In this document: in pieces, positions 33,632 through 42,187 of the stretch | How the letters are laid out: each line of letters begins with the position of its first letter | Numbering within the stretch: position 1 is the stretch's first letter | DNA from: Algiphilus sp022763315 | Lineage (GTDB): Bacteria; Pseudomonadota; Gammaproteobacteria; Nevskiales; Nevskiaceae | Length of the DNA: 64,000 nt | Assembly: GCF_965249985.1 (NCBI RefSeq) | Contig: NZ_OZ252280.1 | Direction: 5' to 3' (one strand) | Program-made: the position numbers and the translations under genes | The notes under the pieces: model-generated | The model's input: the letters and a program-made list of their open reading frames with translations, nothing else | The model's database searches: none | Told to the model about the DNA's origin: nothing

Positions 33632-35161
33632 ATGAGGCTGCACGTTGGCCTGCTCGCCCTTGCCCTGACGGTCATCGGCTTGTCGCTGGCCTGGTACAAG
33701 CACCATTCGCTGGGTTTTCCGCTGTCGCCGGATGCGACCACGGACGCCTGGATCATCGAAGCGCGCCTCGGCTTCGAGCCGATTGGCGGTGCCGTCAAGG
33801 CGCAGCTCAAGCTGCCCGATGCCCCGCCTGGCTTCCGCGTGCTCGAAGAGAACTTCATCTCCCGTGGCTATGGCATCGCGGTGGAAGAGGTGGACGGGCA
33901 ACGGACCGCAGTCTGGACACAACGCCGTCCCAGTGGGCGACAGGCGCTGTTCTATCGCGCGACCCTCATGCCCCGGGACGATCCCGAAGCGCCTGGAGAG
34001 GAGGAACCCGCTCCGCTGCCGCCGCCCGTTCCGGACTACGAGGAGCCCTATCTGCAGGCGGTGAATTCGGTGCTCGACGAAGTCCGCAGCCGTTCCGCGG
34101 ACGTGGCCACCTTTGCCGCCATGTTGATGCAGCTGCTCAACAATCCCGAGGCGAACGACAACATCCGCCTGATGCTTGAGGGCAAGCGCTCGGACGTCGA
34201 CCGCGTCGATACCGCGATCTACATGCTCAAGGGGGCGCGCATCCCGTCGCGCATGGTGCGCGGCGTCACGCTGGTGGACGGCGCGCGTGACCTTCAGCCT
34301 ACCGCCTGGCTGGAGGTACACAACGGGCAGCGCTGGGTGCCCATCGACCCAGCCACGGGAAAGACCGGATACCCGGACGGCTTCGTGAAATGGTGGCGCA
34401 GCGCGGCGGATCCCGCCGAGGTGACCCGTGCGCGCAATGTCAACGTCCGCTTCGCCTCCAAGCGGAATCAGCTCGACGCGCTGGAGGCGGCAGCCGACGG
34501 TGCCCGCGGCGAGCAACCGGCGATGGTGGCGTTTTCGCTGCTCAACCTCCCGGTGCAGACCCAGAATCTCTATCGCATTCTGTTGCTGCTGCCATTGGGC
34601 GTGCTGCTCATCGTGGTGTTGCGCAATATTGTCGGGGTGAAGACCTTTGGCACCTTCATGCCGGTACTGATTGCAATCAGCTTCCGCGAAACCCAGCTTA
34701 TCGGCGGCGTGGTGCTGTTCACGCTGGTCACGGCGCTTGGCCTTTCGGTGCGCTTCTATCTGGAGCGGCTGAAACTCTTGTTGGTGCCCCGGCTGGCGGC
34801 GGTGGTCATCGTGGTGATCCTGCTCATCGCCATGCTCAGCGTGCTGAGCAATCAACTCGGCCTGCAGGCGGGACTTTCGGTCTCCCTGTTCCCCATCGTC
34901 ATCCTGGCCATGACCATCGAGCGCATGTCCATTGTCTGGGAGGAACACGGGCCCGGAGAATCCCTGCGCCAAGGTCTGGGCAGCATGCTGGTCGCCGTGC
35001 TCAGCTACCTGCTCATGTTCAAGACCGGCATGGAACACCTCATGTTGGTATTCCCCGAACTCTTGCTGGTCGTGCTTGCCGTGGTGCTGCTCATCGGCCG
35101 CTACACCGGCTACCGCGTCAGTGAGCTGGTGCGCTTCCGCAATATGGATACCGGCGCATGA
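33632..35161 (+). CDS. Inactive-transglutaminase/7TM membrane protein
   Basis: 509 residues from the ATG at 33632, with TGGAG eight bases upstream. One N-terminal helix (about 5-22) anchors a periplasmic region that includes a transglutaminase-like fold (about 130-270: 'DTAIYMLKGARIPSRMVRGV', 'AWLEVHNGQRWVPIDP'). About seven helices follow at 300-490. This is the Pfam transglut/7TM architecture. The gene overlaps the downstream ATP-grasp gene by four bases (ATGA). Comparative work on ATP-grasp/amidoligase neighbourhoods links these two with a retropepsin-like protease, which is absent here. Likely role: peptide or amide modification at the envelope. Confidence 0.8.
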   Translation: MRLHVGLLALALTVIGLSLAWYKHHSLGFPLSPDATTDAWIIEARLGFEPIGGAVKAQLKLPDAPPGFRVLEENFISRGYGIAVEEVDGQRTAVWTQRRPSGRQALFYRATLMPRDDPEAPGEEEPAPLPPPVPDYEEPYLQAVNSVLDEVRSRSADVATFAAMLMQLLNNPEANDNIRLMLEGKRSDVDRVDTAIYMLKGARIPSRMVRGVTLVDGARDLQPTAWLEVHNGQRWVPIDPATGKTGYPDGFVKWWRSAADPAEVTRARNVNVRFASKRNQLDALEAAADGARGEQPAMVAFSLLNLPVQTQNLYRILLLLPLGVLLIVVLRNIVGVKTFGTFMPVLIAISFRETQLIGGVVLFTLVTALGLSVRFYLERLKLLLVPRLAAVVIVVILLIAMLSVLSNQLGLQAGLSVSLFPIVILAMTIERMSIVWEEHGPGESLRQGLGSMLVAVLSYLLMFKTGMEHLMLVFPELLLVVLAVVLLIGRYTGYRVSELVRFRNMDTGA

Positions 35162-36159
35162 GGTGGTTCGCCTCACCCCGCTCGCTGCGGCGGGCGGGCA
35201 TCGCCGGCATGAACTGGCGCAATGCGGCGCTGATTGCGGAGCAGAACCCGCGCCGCTTCTACCCGCGGGTGGACGACAAGCTGCTCACCAAGAAGCTGGC
35301 GCAGGGCGCGGGGATCGCTGTGCCCGAACTCTACGCGCAGGTGCGTACCAACCACGACGCCTCCGATATGCACCAGATTCTGGATGCCCTCGATGGTTTC
35401 GTCATCAAGCCCGCCCATGGCTCGGGCGGCGAAGGCATCGTCGTGGTGCTGGGGCGGTCGGGAACCATGTTCCGCAAGGCGAGCAGCGCACTCATCGACC
35501 ACGAAGGGCTGACGCATCACGTCTCTAACATCCTGTCCGGCATGTACAGCCTGGGTGGTCAGCCGGATACGGCGATGATCGAGCAGCGCGTGGTCTTCGA
35601 CCCACTGTTCGAGCGCATCACCCACCAGGGCGTGCCGGACATCCGCACCGTGGTCTACCGCGGTGTGCCGATCCTGGCCATGGTGCGCCTTCCCACCCGA
35701 CTATCGGATGGCAAGGCGAATCTGCATCAGGGCGCTGTGGGCGCAGGCGTGGACATGGCGACCGGCGCGCTGACCACCGGCATCTGGCATAACCAGCCGG
35801 TGGATGTGCATCCGGATTCGCACAATGCCATCGCCGGTCTGCAGATCCCGAGCTGGGAACGCCTGCTGGAGATCGCAGCGCGTTGCTACGAGCTGACCGG
35901 TCTGGGCTATCTTGGCGTCGATGTCGTGCTCGATGCGCACCGTGGCCCGCTCATGCTGGAACTCAATGCGCGCCCGGGGCTGAGTATTCAGCTCGCCAAC
36001 CGCGTCGGCCTGCGTCACCGCGTCGCCGAAGTGGATCGCGCGGCGCCGGTCGCGGCGCCTGCGGGCGCGCGAGTGGCCTTCGCGATGCAGACCTTCGGCG
36101 GCATCGTGGCGCCGGAAGTCATCCGCGCAGCGTCTCAGGCGGTGGACGGCCCGGCGTAA
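35158..36159 (+). CDS. ATP-grasp ligase, alpha-L-glutamate ligase (RimK)-like
   Basis: 333 residues. 'DDKLLTKKLAQGAGI', 'FVIKPAHGSGGEGIVVV' and 'LELNARPGLSIQLAN' are ATP-grasp elements (lid, ATP-binding Lys, Mg-binding Glu/Asn). It overlaps the 7TM gene start-to-stop, implying coupled translation and a shared process. RimK relatives add glutamate or other amino acids to a carboxylate; the acceptor here is unknown. Its 3' end overlaps the convergent DNA glycosylase gene by 25 bp. Confidence 0.82.
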   Translation: MRWFASPRSLRRAGIAGMNWRNAALIAEQNPRRFYPRVDDKLLTKKLAQGAGIAVPELYAQVRTNHDASDMHQILDALDGFVIKPAHGSGGEGIVVVLGRSGTMFRKASSALIDHEGLTHHVSNILSGMYSLGGQPDTAMIEQRVVFDPLFERITHQGVPDIRTVVYRGVPILAMVRLPTRLSDGKANLHQGAVGAGVDMATGALTTGIWHNQPVDVHPDSHNAIAGLQIPSWERLLEIAARCYELTGLGYLGVDVVLDAHRGPLMLELNARPGLSIQLANRVGLRHRVAEVDRAAPVAAPAGARVAFAMQTFGGIVAPEVIRAASQAVDGPA

Positions 36160-36725
36160 TCAGCCAGCACGGACCAGGCCTGCTGGCGCGCCTGCAAGGG
36201 AATCGACTGGTTGGCTGGGCTGGTAGAGGGCAGCACATGGATGTGCAGCATGGGGCGCAGTCGCAGGCACTGCGCCTGTAAATGGCGACGAAAGCTGGTC
36301 GCTGCGCGCTGTCCGTTGAGCACAACCGCGGAGAGTGACGGCTGCGCCTCAAGCAGCGAAGGAATGGCGTTGGCTACTTCGCTGGCGCGCAGGATCGCGC
36401 CGTCCAGGCTGCCTCTGCGCTCGCAGTGCGCGAGCACATCCCAGAGCGCGACGCCGCATCGTTGCAGGGCTGCGATGCGTGCCTCGTAGGGCATGGTCGC
36501 GGCGATGCCAAGAAAACGTTCCACCATTGGCCAGAACAGATTGCGCGGATGCGCGTAATAGCGTTGCGCCTGCAGGGAGGCAACCCCCGGCATGGAACCC
36601 AGTACCAACACGCGCGCCCGCGGCGCGACCACGGGGGGCAGGCTGCTGAGTCGCGTGCCGCTTACACCCGCCGCGGGCGCTGCAGTGTTACTGGAAGCGT
36701 CCGTCGACGATGCGCCCTTTGTCAT
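36135..36725 (-). CDS. DNA glycosylase of the UDG superfamily, family 6 (hypoxanthine-DNA glycosylase type)
   Basis: 196 residues. 'VLVLGSMPGVASLQAQRYYAHPRNLFWPM' (given as a family block, residues about 39-67) has the GS-P-G and Asn of family 6. 'HVLPSTSPANQ' is the second active-site motif. It should excise deaminated bases such as hypoxanthine from DNA. The first 25 residues are low complexity and may not be translated. It overlaps the lipoprotein gene upstream by 38 bp. Confidence 0.8.
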   Translation of the reverse strand: MTKGASSTDASSNTAAPAAGVSGTRLSSLPPVVAPRARVLVLGSMPGVASLQAQRYYAHPRNLFWPMVERFLGIAATMPYEARIAALQRCGVALWDVLAHCERRGSLDGAILRASEVANAIPSLLEAQPSLSAVVLNGQRAATSFRRHLQAQCLRLRPMLHIHVLPSTSPANQSIPLQARQQAWSVLADYAGPSTA

Positions 36726-36999
36726 TGAGCTCGGCGAAGAAGCGGCTGTTGTTTAGGCGCAGTTCCTTGGTGGCGATGTCGCCCGGCATCACCAGGGTGA
36801 TGTCGGGATAGACCTGCCGGAACTGCCGCTCCGTGGGCTGATAGCTGTCCAGAAACTCCCGGAACTCCGCCACGTTCTGCACGTTACCGCTGTGTGGAGG
36901 CGGTAACTCCGCCGGTTCACTCATGCCGGCGCAGCCTGCGCTGAGCGCCAGCAGCAGTGCAAGCAAGGGGGCGAGCAATCGCGAGGGGATCGTCTTCAT
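36688..36999 (-). CDS. Small predicted lipoprotein of unknown function
   Basis: 103 residues from the ATG at 36999; an ATG at 37020 adds seven residues, and neither has a clear ribosome-binding site. The signal ends in lipobox 'ALSAGC'. The mature part holds 'FREFLDSYQPTERQFRQVYPDITLVMPGDIATKELRLNNSRFFAELN', a short soluble domain (residues about 45-95). No family recognised. Confidence 0.6.
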   Translation of the reverse strand: MKTIPSRLLAPLLALLLALSAGCAGMSEPAELPPPHSGNVQNVAEFREFLDSYQPTERQFRQVYPDITLVMPGDIATKELRLNNSRFFAELNDKGRIVDGRFQ

Positions 37000-37035
37000 G
37001 AGTGGGCGTCCACGGCGCATAGAGAAGGTGTCGCA

Positions 37036-38028
37036 TTATGCGTCAGGCGCGACGGAGGGCGTGTCGGCCTCCGACAGCGGCAGCGCCACGGCTTCTCCCA
37101 ACGGCAAGGTATGGAAGCCAATGCCTGGATACTGCGAACGCGCGCCAGTGAAGAATGCGGACAGGTCCACGCCAAAGGGCAGCGGACGCAGCGGCTCGGA
37201 CAGGGGGCGGGTGAAGTCATCCCAGTGCAGGGCGTACACCTGCGCGGGCCGGACGTTCCCGACCACGGCCTCCAGATAGGCCGGCAGGTCGTCGATCAGA
37301 GCCACACCCAGCAGTACGGTATCGACCCGCACCGTCTCCAGGGCGCCGGCGACGAAGCCGGCGCTGCCGTGGTGCAGCAAGCGGGTGCGCGGGTGCACGA
37401 TCTCGATGGACCAGGTGGCGTCCATGCGATAGGCCAGCGGCCCCGCCGGCGGAACCAGCGGCTGGGCGATGGTGCCGCGTGGCCGTCCTCCGGTGGCGCC
37501 GGCGTGGCGGGACGCGATGAAGCGTAGCCGGAAGCTGCCCACCTGGATGGGCGCGCCTTCTCCCACCACCGTGATGCGATCCTCGCCCAGTCCCGCGCCG
37601 CGGCCGATCTGGGCGGTACTCTGCGAGCCGAGCAGTTGCGCCCCGGTCAAGCGTGCCACCACGCCCGCATCCAGTGCGTGGTCGTAATGCGCGTGCGAGA
37701 CGACCACCGCATCGAGGCGGTCAATCTCCAGCCGGTCGAGCCAATGCCGGATGCGCGCCGTGTCGGGGCTGATGGGGCGATTGGTGAGCAGGCCCAGTTT
37801 GGCGGGTTTGCGCGTGAAGAAGGGGTCGATGAGGATGGCGCTGTCGCCATCGCGCAACAGCACGGCTGACACGCCAAGCCAGGTCGCCGTGACCGCACCG
37901 GCGCTGGCGGCCGCGATATCGTCGCCGCTGGGCGCGGGGCGGGGCCACTGCACCCAGAGCGCGGCCCCCGCCAGGGTGGCAAGCAGGGTCACCAGGATGA
38001 ACAGCAGCGCGCGACGAAGAAAACGCAT
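37036..38028 (-). CDS. Membrane-anchored metallo-beta-lactamase-fold hydrolase
   Basis: 330 residues from the ATG at 38028 with GGAG upstream. One N-terminal membrane segment or signal ('LLFILVTLLATLAGAALWV'). 'SHAHYDH' is the HxHxDH metal motif, and later His residues ('SRHAGA', 'LHWDDF') complete the site, as in UlaG/NAPE-PLD-like enzymes. It should hydrolyse a phosphodiester, lactone or lipid ester at the periplasmic face. It starts one base after the stop of the methyltransferase gene, so the two are translationally coupled. Confidence 0.8.
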   Translation of the reverse strand: MRFLRRALLFILVTLLATLAGAALWVQWPRPAPSGDDIAAASAGAVTATWLGVSAVLLRDGDSAILIDPFFTRKPAKLGLLTNRPISPDTARIRHWLDRLEIDRLDAVVVSHAHYDHALDAGVVARLTGAQLLGSQSTAQIGRGAGLGEDRITVVGEGAPIQVGSFRLRFIASRHAGATGGRPRGTIAQPLVPPAGPLAYRMDATWSIEIVHPRTRLLHHGSAGFVAGALETVRVDTVLLGVALIDDLPAYLEAVVGNVRPAQVYALHWDDFTRPLSEPLRPLPFGVDLSAFFTGARSQYPGIGFHTLPLGEAVALPLSEADTPSVAPDA

Positions 38029-38029
38029 C

Positions 38030-38872
38030 TTACGCTCCGCCGGTGTGCGCACTGGCGCACAGGATGCGGACCCGGCGAGCGCCCGGACGGTTGCCGATGT
38101 CGGTACCCAAGCCGGTGTCCGCACAGCGTTTCACCTGCACCGCGCGCCAGCCGTCGCGTTGGGCGCGCGCGCTCAGCGAAGAGACATCCTGGAAATGCAG
38201 CCGTACGCGGCCGCGCACCGCCAGTGACAGCATGCCGACGAAGGTGCGCGTCATCAGGTCGGTATTGTCTTCGGCAAGGTAGCAATCTGTCAGATAGTAG
38301 GATGCGGAGAAGCGGCGCAGGCGCATGGCGGCACTCTGCCAGAGCTGGTCGACGGCCTGCATCGGCAGGTAGTTGAGCAGGCCTTCGCTGATCACGGCGA
38401 CGCCGCCCTCGGCGGGCAGCGTATCCAGCAGCCCTGAAAGGCTGCAGGGGCCGGCGGTCAACCCCGCATCCAGCGCGCGCACCTCGTGCTGCGGGCTCAG
38501 AAGGCCAGCGCGCGACAGCAGTCCTTCCTTTTCCTCGGCCATGGCGGGCAGATCGGTCTCGATATAGTGCAGCGCCGGCCCAAAACGCTGCTTCATGCGC
38601 CAGCCACGCGCCGAGTGGCCAGCGGCCAGCTCTACCACGTGGGTGATGGCGCCGCAGATCACCGCGTTTTCCAGCAGGCGGTCGATGGCGCAGTGACGTG
38701 CGTGGAGCATGTCGTCGAGCAGCAGGTGGCGACCCAGGGGTGCGCCTAGGCGCAGCGCTTCAGCCAACCACTGCTCGCTGCGAGGGTGCAGGCCCTCGGG
38801 CGACAGTCCGTGACGTCGCCAGGTGGCGCCGGTGAACCGCGCGGTTGGGGAAACGCGCCCGAAACCGACCAT
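38030..38872 (-). CDS. SAM-dependent methyltransferase, leucine carboxyl methyltransferase-like
   Basis: 280 residues. 'HVVELAAGHSARGWRMKQR' is the SAM-binding glycine-rich motif, and 'YIETDLPAMAEEK' is the acidic motif typical of the PPM/LCM (Tcmp) family. 'VISEGLLNYLP' is motif IV. Acceptor unknown; family members methylate carboxyl groups of proteins or small molecules. Coupled to the downstream MBL-fold gene. Confidence 0.78.
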   Translation of the reverse strand: MVGFGRVSPTARFTGATWRRHGLSPEGLHPRSEQWLAEALRLGAPLGRHLLLDDMLHARHCAIDRLLENAVICGAITHVVELAAGHSARGWRMKQRFGPALHYIETDLPAMAEEKEGLLSRAGLLSPQHEVRALDAGLTAGPCSLSGLLDTLPAEGGVAVISEGLLNYLPMQAVDQLWQSAAMRLRRFSASYYLTDCYLAEDNTDLMTRTFVGMLSLAVRGRVRLHFQDVSSLSARAQRDGWRAVQVKRCADTGLGTDIGNRPGARRVRILCASAHTGGA

Positions 38873-38938
38873 GATCCTCCCCGAAATGGTGCAAGCTCGA
38901 AGAGGAGCATACTCGGCTCTGTCGGCGCTATGCCGCTG

Positions 38939-39403
38939 CTACTTGATGGTGCGCCCGCGGTAGACACGCACGAAACCGGGCGTGTTCGGTGCCGTTTCGG
39001 TGCGCGTGTTCGGCGCTGCGGGCACTGCGCCACCCTGTTCACGCCCACGATAGACGCGTCGCACGACCTGCTCCGGCGAAGGTTGCCGTTGGCTGAGCGC
39101 CTGTTCGAGCGCCCAGCTCAATGCGTCCTGCAAGCGTGACATGCGCAGTGGCCGGGCGATGCCGCAGTCGGGCGCCGCGCCGGAAGTACGGTAGGGCAGA
39201 ATCACCGTGTCGTGGGGCAGAGGCGGCCAGTCCGCCGCTGAGGTATCGAGGTTGCGCACCACGACCTCCGCCGCATCCGGCGCGTCAAACCAGGTCACCA
39301 GTGCCGGCAGCCGTCCTTCCAACACGCGGGTGGCGGCAACCAGCGCGCGGGCCTCTGCCGGACAGATGCCCAGCGTCGCAAGTGCGACATGTTCCATTTT
39401 CAT
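38939..39403 (-). CDS. Hypothetical protein with repeated VYRGR motif
   Basis: 154 residues from the ATG at 39403; a TTG at 39442 is less likely. Residues 1-105 alternate hydrophobic strands and helices ('VLEGRLPALVTWFDAPDAAE', 'DTVILPYRTSG', 'CGIARPLRMSRLQDALSWAL'), which could be a small alpha/beta domain. The C-terminal part repeats 'RRVYRGRE' and 'VRVYRGRTIK' on either side of a Pro/Thr linker. No family recognised and no catalytic motif seen. Confidence 0.5.
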   Translation of the reverse strand: MKMEHVALATLGICPAEARALVAATRVLEGRLPALVTWFDAPDAAEVVVRNLDTSAADWPPLPHDTVILPYRTSGAAPDCGIARPLRMSRLQDALSWALEQALSQRQPSPEQVVRRVYRGREQGGAVPAAPNTRTETAPNTPGFVRVYRGRTIK

Positions 39404-39472
39404 CCGCAGCTCGCGGGTGGGTGTCGCAACAGAAGCCCGCAAGAACCGCGCCAGTTGCGGCTGCGGCCGGGG

Positions 39473-40003
39473 TCAGACGAGGGTGTGATCGCGCTGCGCG
39501 CGATCACGCAGGCTGCGCATCATCACCAGCGCATCCACCAAGCCGTGGCGCGGGTGGTGAAAGGCCTCAGGCAGTCGGCCGACGGTGTCGAAGCCCATGT
39601 CCTGCCATAACCGCACGGCGGCGTGATTGCAGGACACCTCCAGGTTGTATTGCATGGCGAGATAGCCACGCTGGCAGGCTTCGTCCAGCGAATGCCGGCA
39701 CAAGGCTCGGCCAATGCCTTGGCGGCGCGCCGAAGGCGCCACGATATAGCCGCAATTGCACACGTGCGCGCCGCGACCGGGCTGGTTCGGCTTGAGCACA
39801 TAGGTGCCCAGAAGAGCGCCGTCGTGAACGGCCACAAAGGTGGCCTCGGGGCTTTCAATCCAGCCCTGATGGGCGGCTTGCTCGGAAATATCCGACGGCT
39901 GGGGGTGGCTCTCGCCGGCAGCGAATTCGGCCTGCAGGATCGGCCACAACGCGGCCCAGTCTGACGGCGCGAAGCGCCGGATGTGAATCGTCGACGAATG
40001 CAT
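39473..40003 (-). CDS. GNAT-family N-acetyltransferase
   Basis: 176 residues from the ATG at 40003. 'CGYIVAPSARRQGIGRALCRHSLDEA' (about 85-110) is the acetyl-CoA loop with the R/Q-x-x-G-x-G/A motif, and 'NHAAVRLWQDMGFDTVGRLP' is the conserved C-terminal motif. Cytosolic transfer of an acetyl group to an amine; substrate unknown. The ribosome-binding site is weak. Confidence 0.82.
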   Translation of the reverse strand: MHSSTIHIRRFAPSDWAALWPILQAEFAAGESHPQPSDISEQAAHQGWIESPEATFVAVHDGALLGTYVLKPNQPGRGAHVCNCGYIVAPSARRQGIGRALCRHSLDEACQRGYLAMQYNLEVSCNHAAVRLWQDMGFDTVGRLPEAFHHPRHGLVDALVMMRSLRDRAQRDHTLV

Positions 40004-40167
40004 GGCAGGTGGGCTCGTTCGGTGCATGTGCGCGGCGTGCGAGGCTGTGGCGTGGCGGTTGCAGGAGGCAGCCTGATGCCGCCTCTTTATCCTGCCATGC
40101 TGCGCCACGCGCGCGCGGTGCCGGCGCATTGGCACAAGACCTGCTTGAGCTGTCTCAGGAGGCTGTG

Positions 40168-40926
40168 ATGAAACGCGTACGTGACAACACCGGCTATGCC
40201 CTGTGGACCGCGGGTCTGATTGCGGGCTTGCCGCTTTTTGCCTGGCAGGCCGCCCGCATGCGGCGTGACACGCCGCGCCTGGAAGAGGCGCCTGGCCCGC
40301 GCGAGGGGCGGATCGACGGGGAAGGCCCGCCGCTCCGCCTGGCCGCGGTGGGGGAGTCCACCGTGGCGGGGGTGGGTGCGCCGGATCATGCCAGCGCACT
40401 CGCCGGGCAGTGCGCCAAGACGTTGGCGGCGCGCAGCGGTCGCGCGGTGGAGTGGCACACCTGCGGCGCCAATGGGGCAACCGCGCGGCAGACGCGCTAC
40501 AAGCAGGTGCCGCTCATCAACACCGCGTGCGATGTCGTGGTCGTGGCGCTGGGCGTTAACGATGTCCTTTCCGGGTGTACCCCGGAAACCTGGTACACCA
40601 ATCTCACCAAGCTCATGGCGTCCATCCGCCGGCGCGCGCCCCACGCGGTGATCGCGGTCAGCGCGGTTCCACCCATGGGGTCCTTCCCCGCCATCCCACA
40701 GCCGTTGCGCACCATGCTCGGCGTGCGCGCCCGCGCCTTCGACCGCATCATCGGCTTGGTGGCGGCCAAGGCGCCCCACGCCGTCTACGTGCCGATTCCC
40801 TTCGAGGGCGGCGATCAGTACTTCTGCACCGACCGTTTCCACCCCTCACCGCTCGGCTACACGCGCTGGGGCGGCCTCATCGGGGAAGCCACCGCGCACC
40901 GGCTTCAGCCATCCAGATCCGCGTAG
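40168..40926 (+). CDS. SGNH/GDSL hydrolase
   Basis: 252 residues from the ATG at 40168 with AGGAGG upstream. One N-terminal hydrophobic segment (about 9-26) suggests membrane anchoring or export. Block I 'GESTVAGVG' (Ser nucleophile), block II 'GANGATA', block III 'GVNDVLSG', and block V 'DRFHPSPLGY' (Asp and His) define an SGNH esterase/lipase. Substrate unknown. Its 3' end overlaps the convergent dehydrogenase-cupin gene by 22 bp. Confidence 0.85.
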   Translation: MKRVRDNTGYALWTAGLIAGLPLFAWQAARMRRDTPRLEEAPGPREGRIDGEGPPLRLAAVGESTVAGVGAPDHASALAGQCAKTLAARSGRAVEWHTCGANGATARQTRYKQVPLINTACDVVVVALGVNDVLSGCTPETWYTNLTKLMASIRRRAPHAVIAVSAVPPMGSFPAIPQPLRTMLGVRARAFDRIIGLVAAKAPHAVYVPIPFEGGDQYFCTDRFHPSPLGYTRWGGLIGEATAHRLQPSRSA

Positions 40927-42122
40927 GCATCCAGCCGGAAGGGCGGCGTGCAGATGGCCAGAAAGACCAGGTCGGCCTCGCCTTCATTGCGAATGCGTTG
41001 CGCGCTCTGCGGCGGGATCATCAAGGTATCCCCAGGCCGTAGCTGGAAGGTCTCGCCGTCGACCTCGGCGGTGCCCTGCCCTTCGAGGATGACATAGCGT
41101 TCGACGATGCCCTGCAAGGCGTGCAGGCGTGTCGTTCCGCCATGCGGTACCCGCGCTTGCGCGATCGAGACCGCGTCGTCGGCGTCGCGGTTCCACCATT
41201 CACTGATCCAGCAGCCTTCCTCGAACCAGTAGGCCTCCGGAGGCTGTCCGTGCACGGTGCCGCGGCGGCGCGGACGAATGCCGCGATAGAGTCCGGAGAT
41301 ATCGTCATCGCCATGCCCATCGGCCACCAGACGCGCGTAGTCGGCGGCAGTGCGGTCGACCACCGGCATCGGCAGCGCGCGCTCCGCAGCCATGTGCTGG
41401 GCGATGCGCAGATCCTTGAGGTGCAGCGCCATGCGGAATCCGGGGTCGAAGTGTCCCGTCGTCATGGTCTTGCCGCGGTTCTGCACGAACCACGAGCCAG
41501 CGGCCCCATTGCCCACCACATCCACCACCTGTGCCGGATCCAGGCCGGCGGCTTCGGCCAGGGCCAGGCCTTCGCAGACCGCCTGATTGATGCCGGCGGC
41601 CATCACCTGATTCACCGCCTTGCAGGCTTGGCCGGTACCCACCGGGCCAAGGTGCACAGTGCGGATGCCCATGGCGTCAAACAGTGGCGCGGCTTCGGTC
41701 ACATCCGCTGCGGCCCCACCCACCATGAAGGTCAGCCGGCCCTGGCGCGCGCCTTCGGCGCCGCCGGTGATGGGGGCGTCAATGAAGCGGGCGCCGACGC
41801 GTGCCAGGCGTTCGGCTGCGGTGCGCGCTGTGTCATCGGCTACGGTGGAGGTATCGATCACCAGCTTGCCGCGGGCGGCCTCCACGCAGAGGGCATCCAC
41901 CACGGCAAGCACTTCGGCATCGGCGCGCACGCAGAGCACGACGGCATCGGCTTCCTGCCATAGTGCCTCCGGCGTGGCTGCGCAGGGCACGCCTAGGCTC
42001 TGCCCGTGGGCTTGCGCCTTGCTGGTGGTGTGGCTCCACACGCCGCTGAGCAGACCGGCCGCCTGCAGATGGCCCGCCATCGGGCTGCCCATGGTGCCTA
42101 GGCCAATGAATCCCGCGCGCAT
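40905..42122 (-). CDS. Beta-hydroxyacid dehydrogenase fused to a cupin domain
   Basis: 405 residues from the ATG at 42122 (GGAG seven bases upstream; the ATG at 42128 is too close). Residues 1-285 are a 3-hydroxyisobutyrate/tartronate-semialdehyde dehydrogenase type: 'GFIGLGTMGSPMA' (NADP), 'APITGGAEGARQG' (substrate) and 'GQACKAVNQ' (catalytic Lys). Residues about 320-400 are a cupin ('GIVERYVILEGQGTAEVDG', 'LRPGDTLMIPPQSAQRIRN'). The fused cupin could bind or isomerise a sugar-acid substrate or bind metal. The frame is continuous, so the fusion is real. Confidence 0.85.
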   Translation of the reverse strand: MRAGFIGLGTMGSPMAGHLQAAGLLSGVWSHTTSKAQAHGQSLGVPCAATPEALWQEADAVVLCVRADAEVLAVVDALCVEAARGKLVIDTSTVADDTARTAAERLARVGARFIDAPITGGAEGARQGRLTFMVGGAAADVTEAAPLFDAMGIRTVHLGPVGTGQACKAVNQVMAAGINQAVCEGLALAEAAGLDPAQVVDVVGNGAAGSWFVQNRGKTMTTGHFDPGFRMALHLKDLRIAQHMAAERALPMPVVDRTAADYARLVADGHGDDDISGLYRGIRPRRRGTVHGQPPEAYWFEEGCWISEWWNRDADDAVSIAQARVPHGGTTRLHALQGIVERYVILEGQGTAEVDGETFQLRPGDTLMIPPQSAQRIRNEGEADLVFLAICTPPFRLDAYADLDG

Positions 42123-42187
42123 CGTCATTCTCCGGATTGGTGGGGCCGTCGGCTTGCAATAATCCGGCTTACGGGCATGCTCCAGGC

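Noticed and set aside
33494..35176. 560-residue minus-strand frame opposite the 7TM gene
   Set aside because: His/Gln/Asp-rich composition typical of an antisense shadow; the plus strand has clear membrane and transglutaminase-like features.
39404..39442. N-terminal extension of the VYRGR protein from a TTG codon
   Set aside because: TTG without ribosome-binding site; the ATG at 39403 is simpler.
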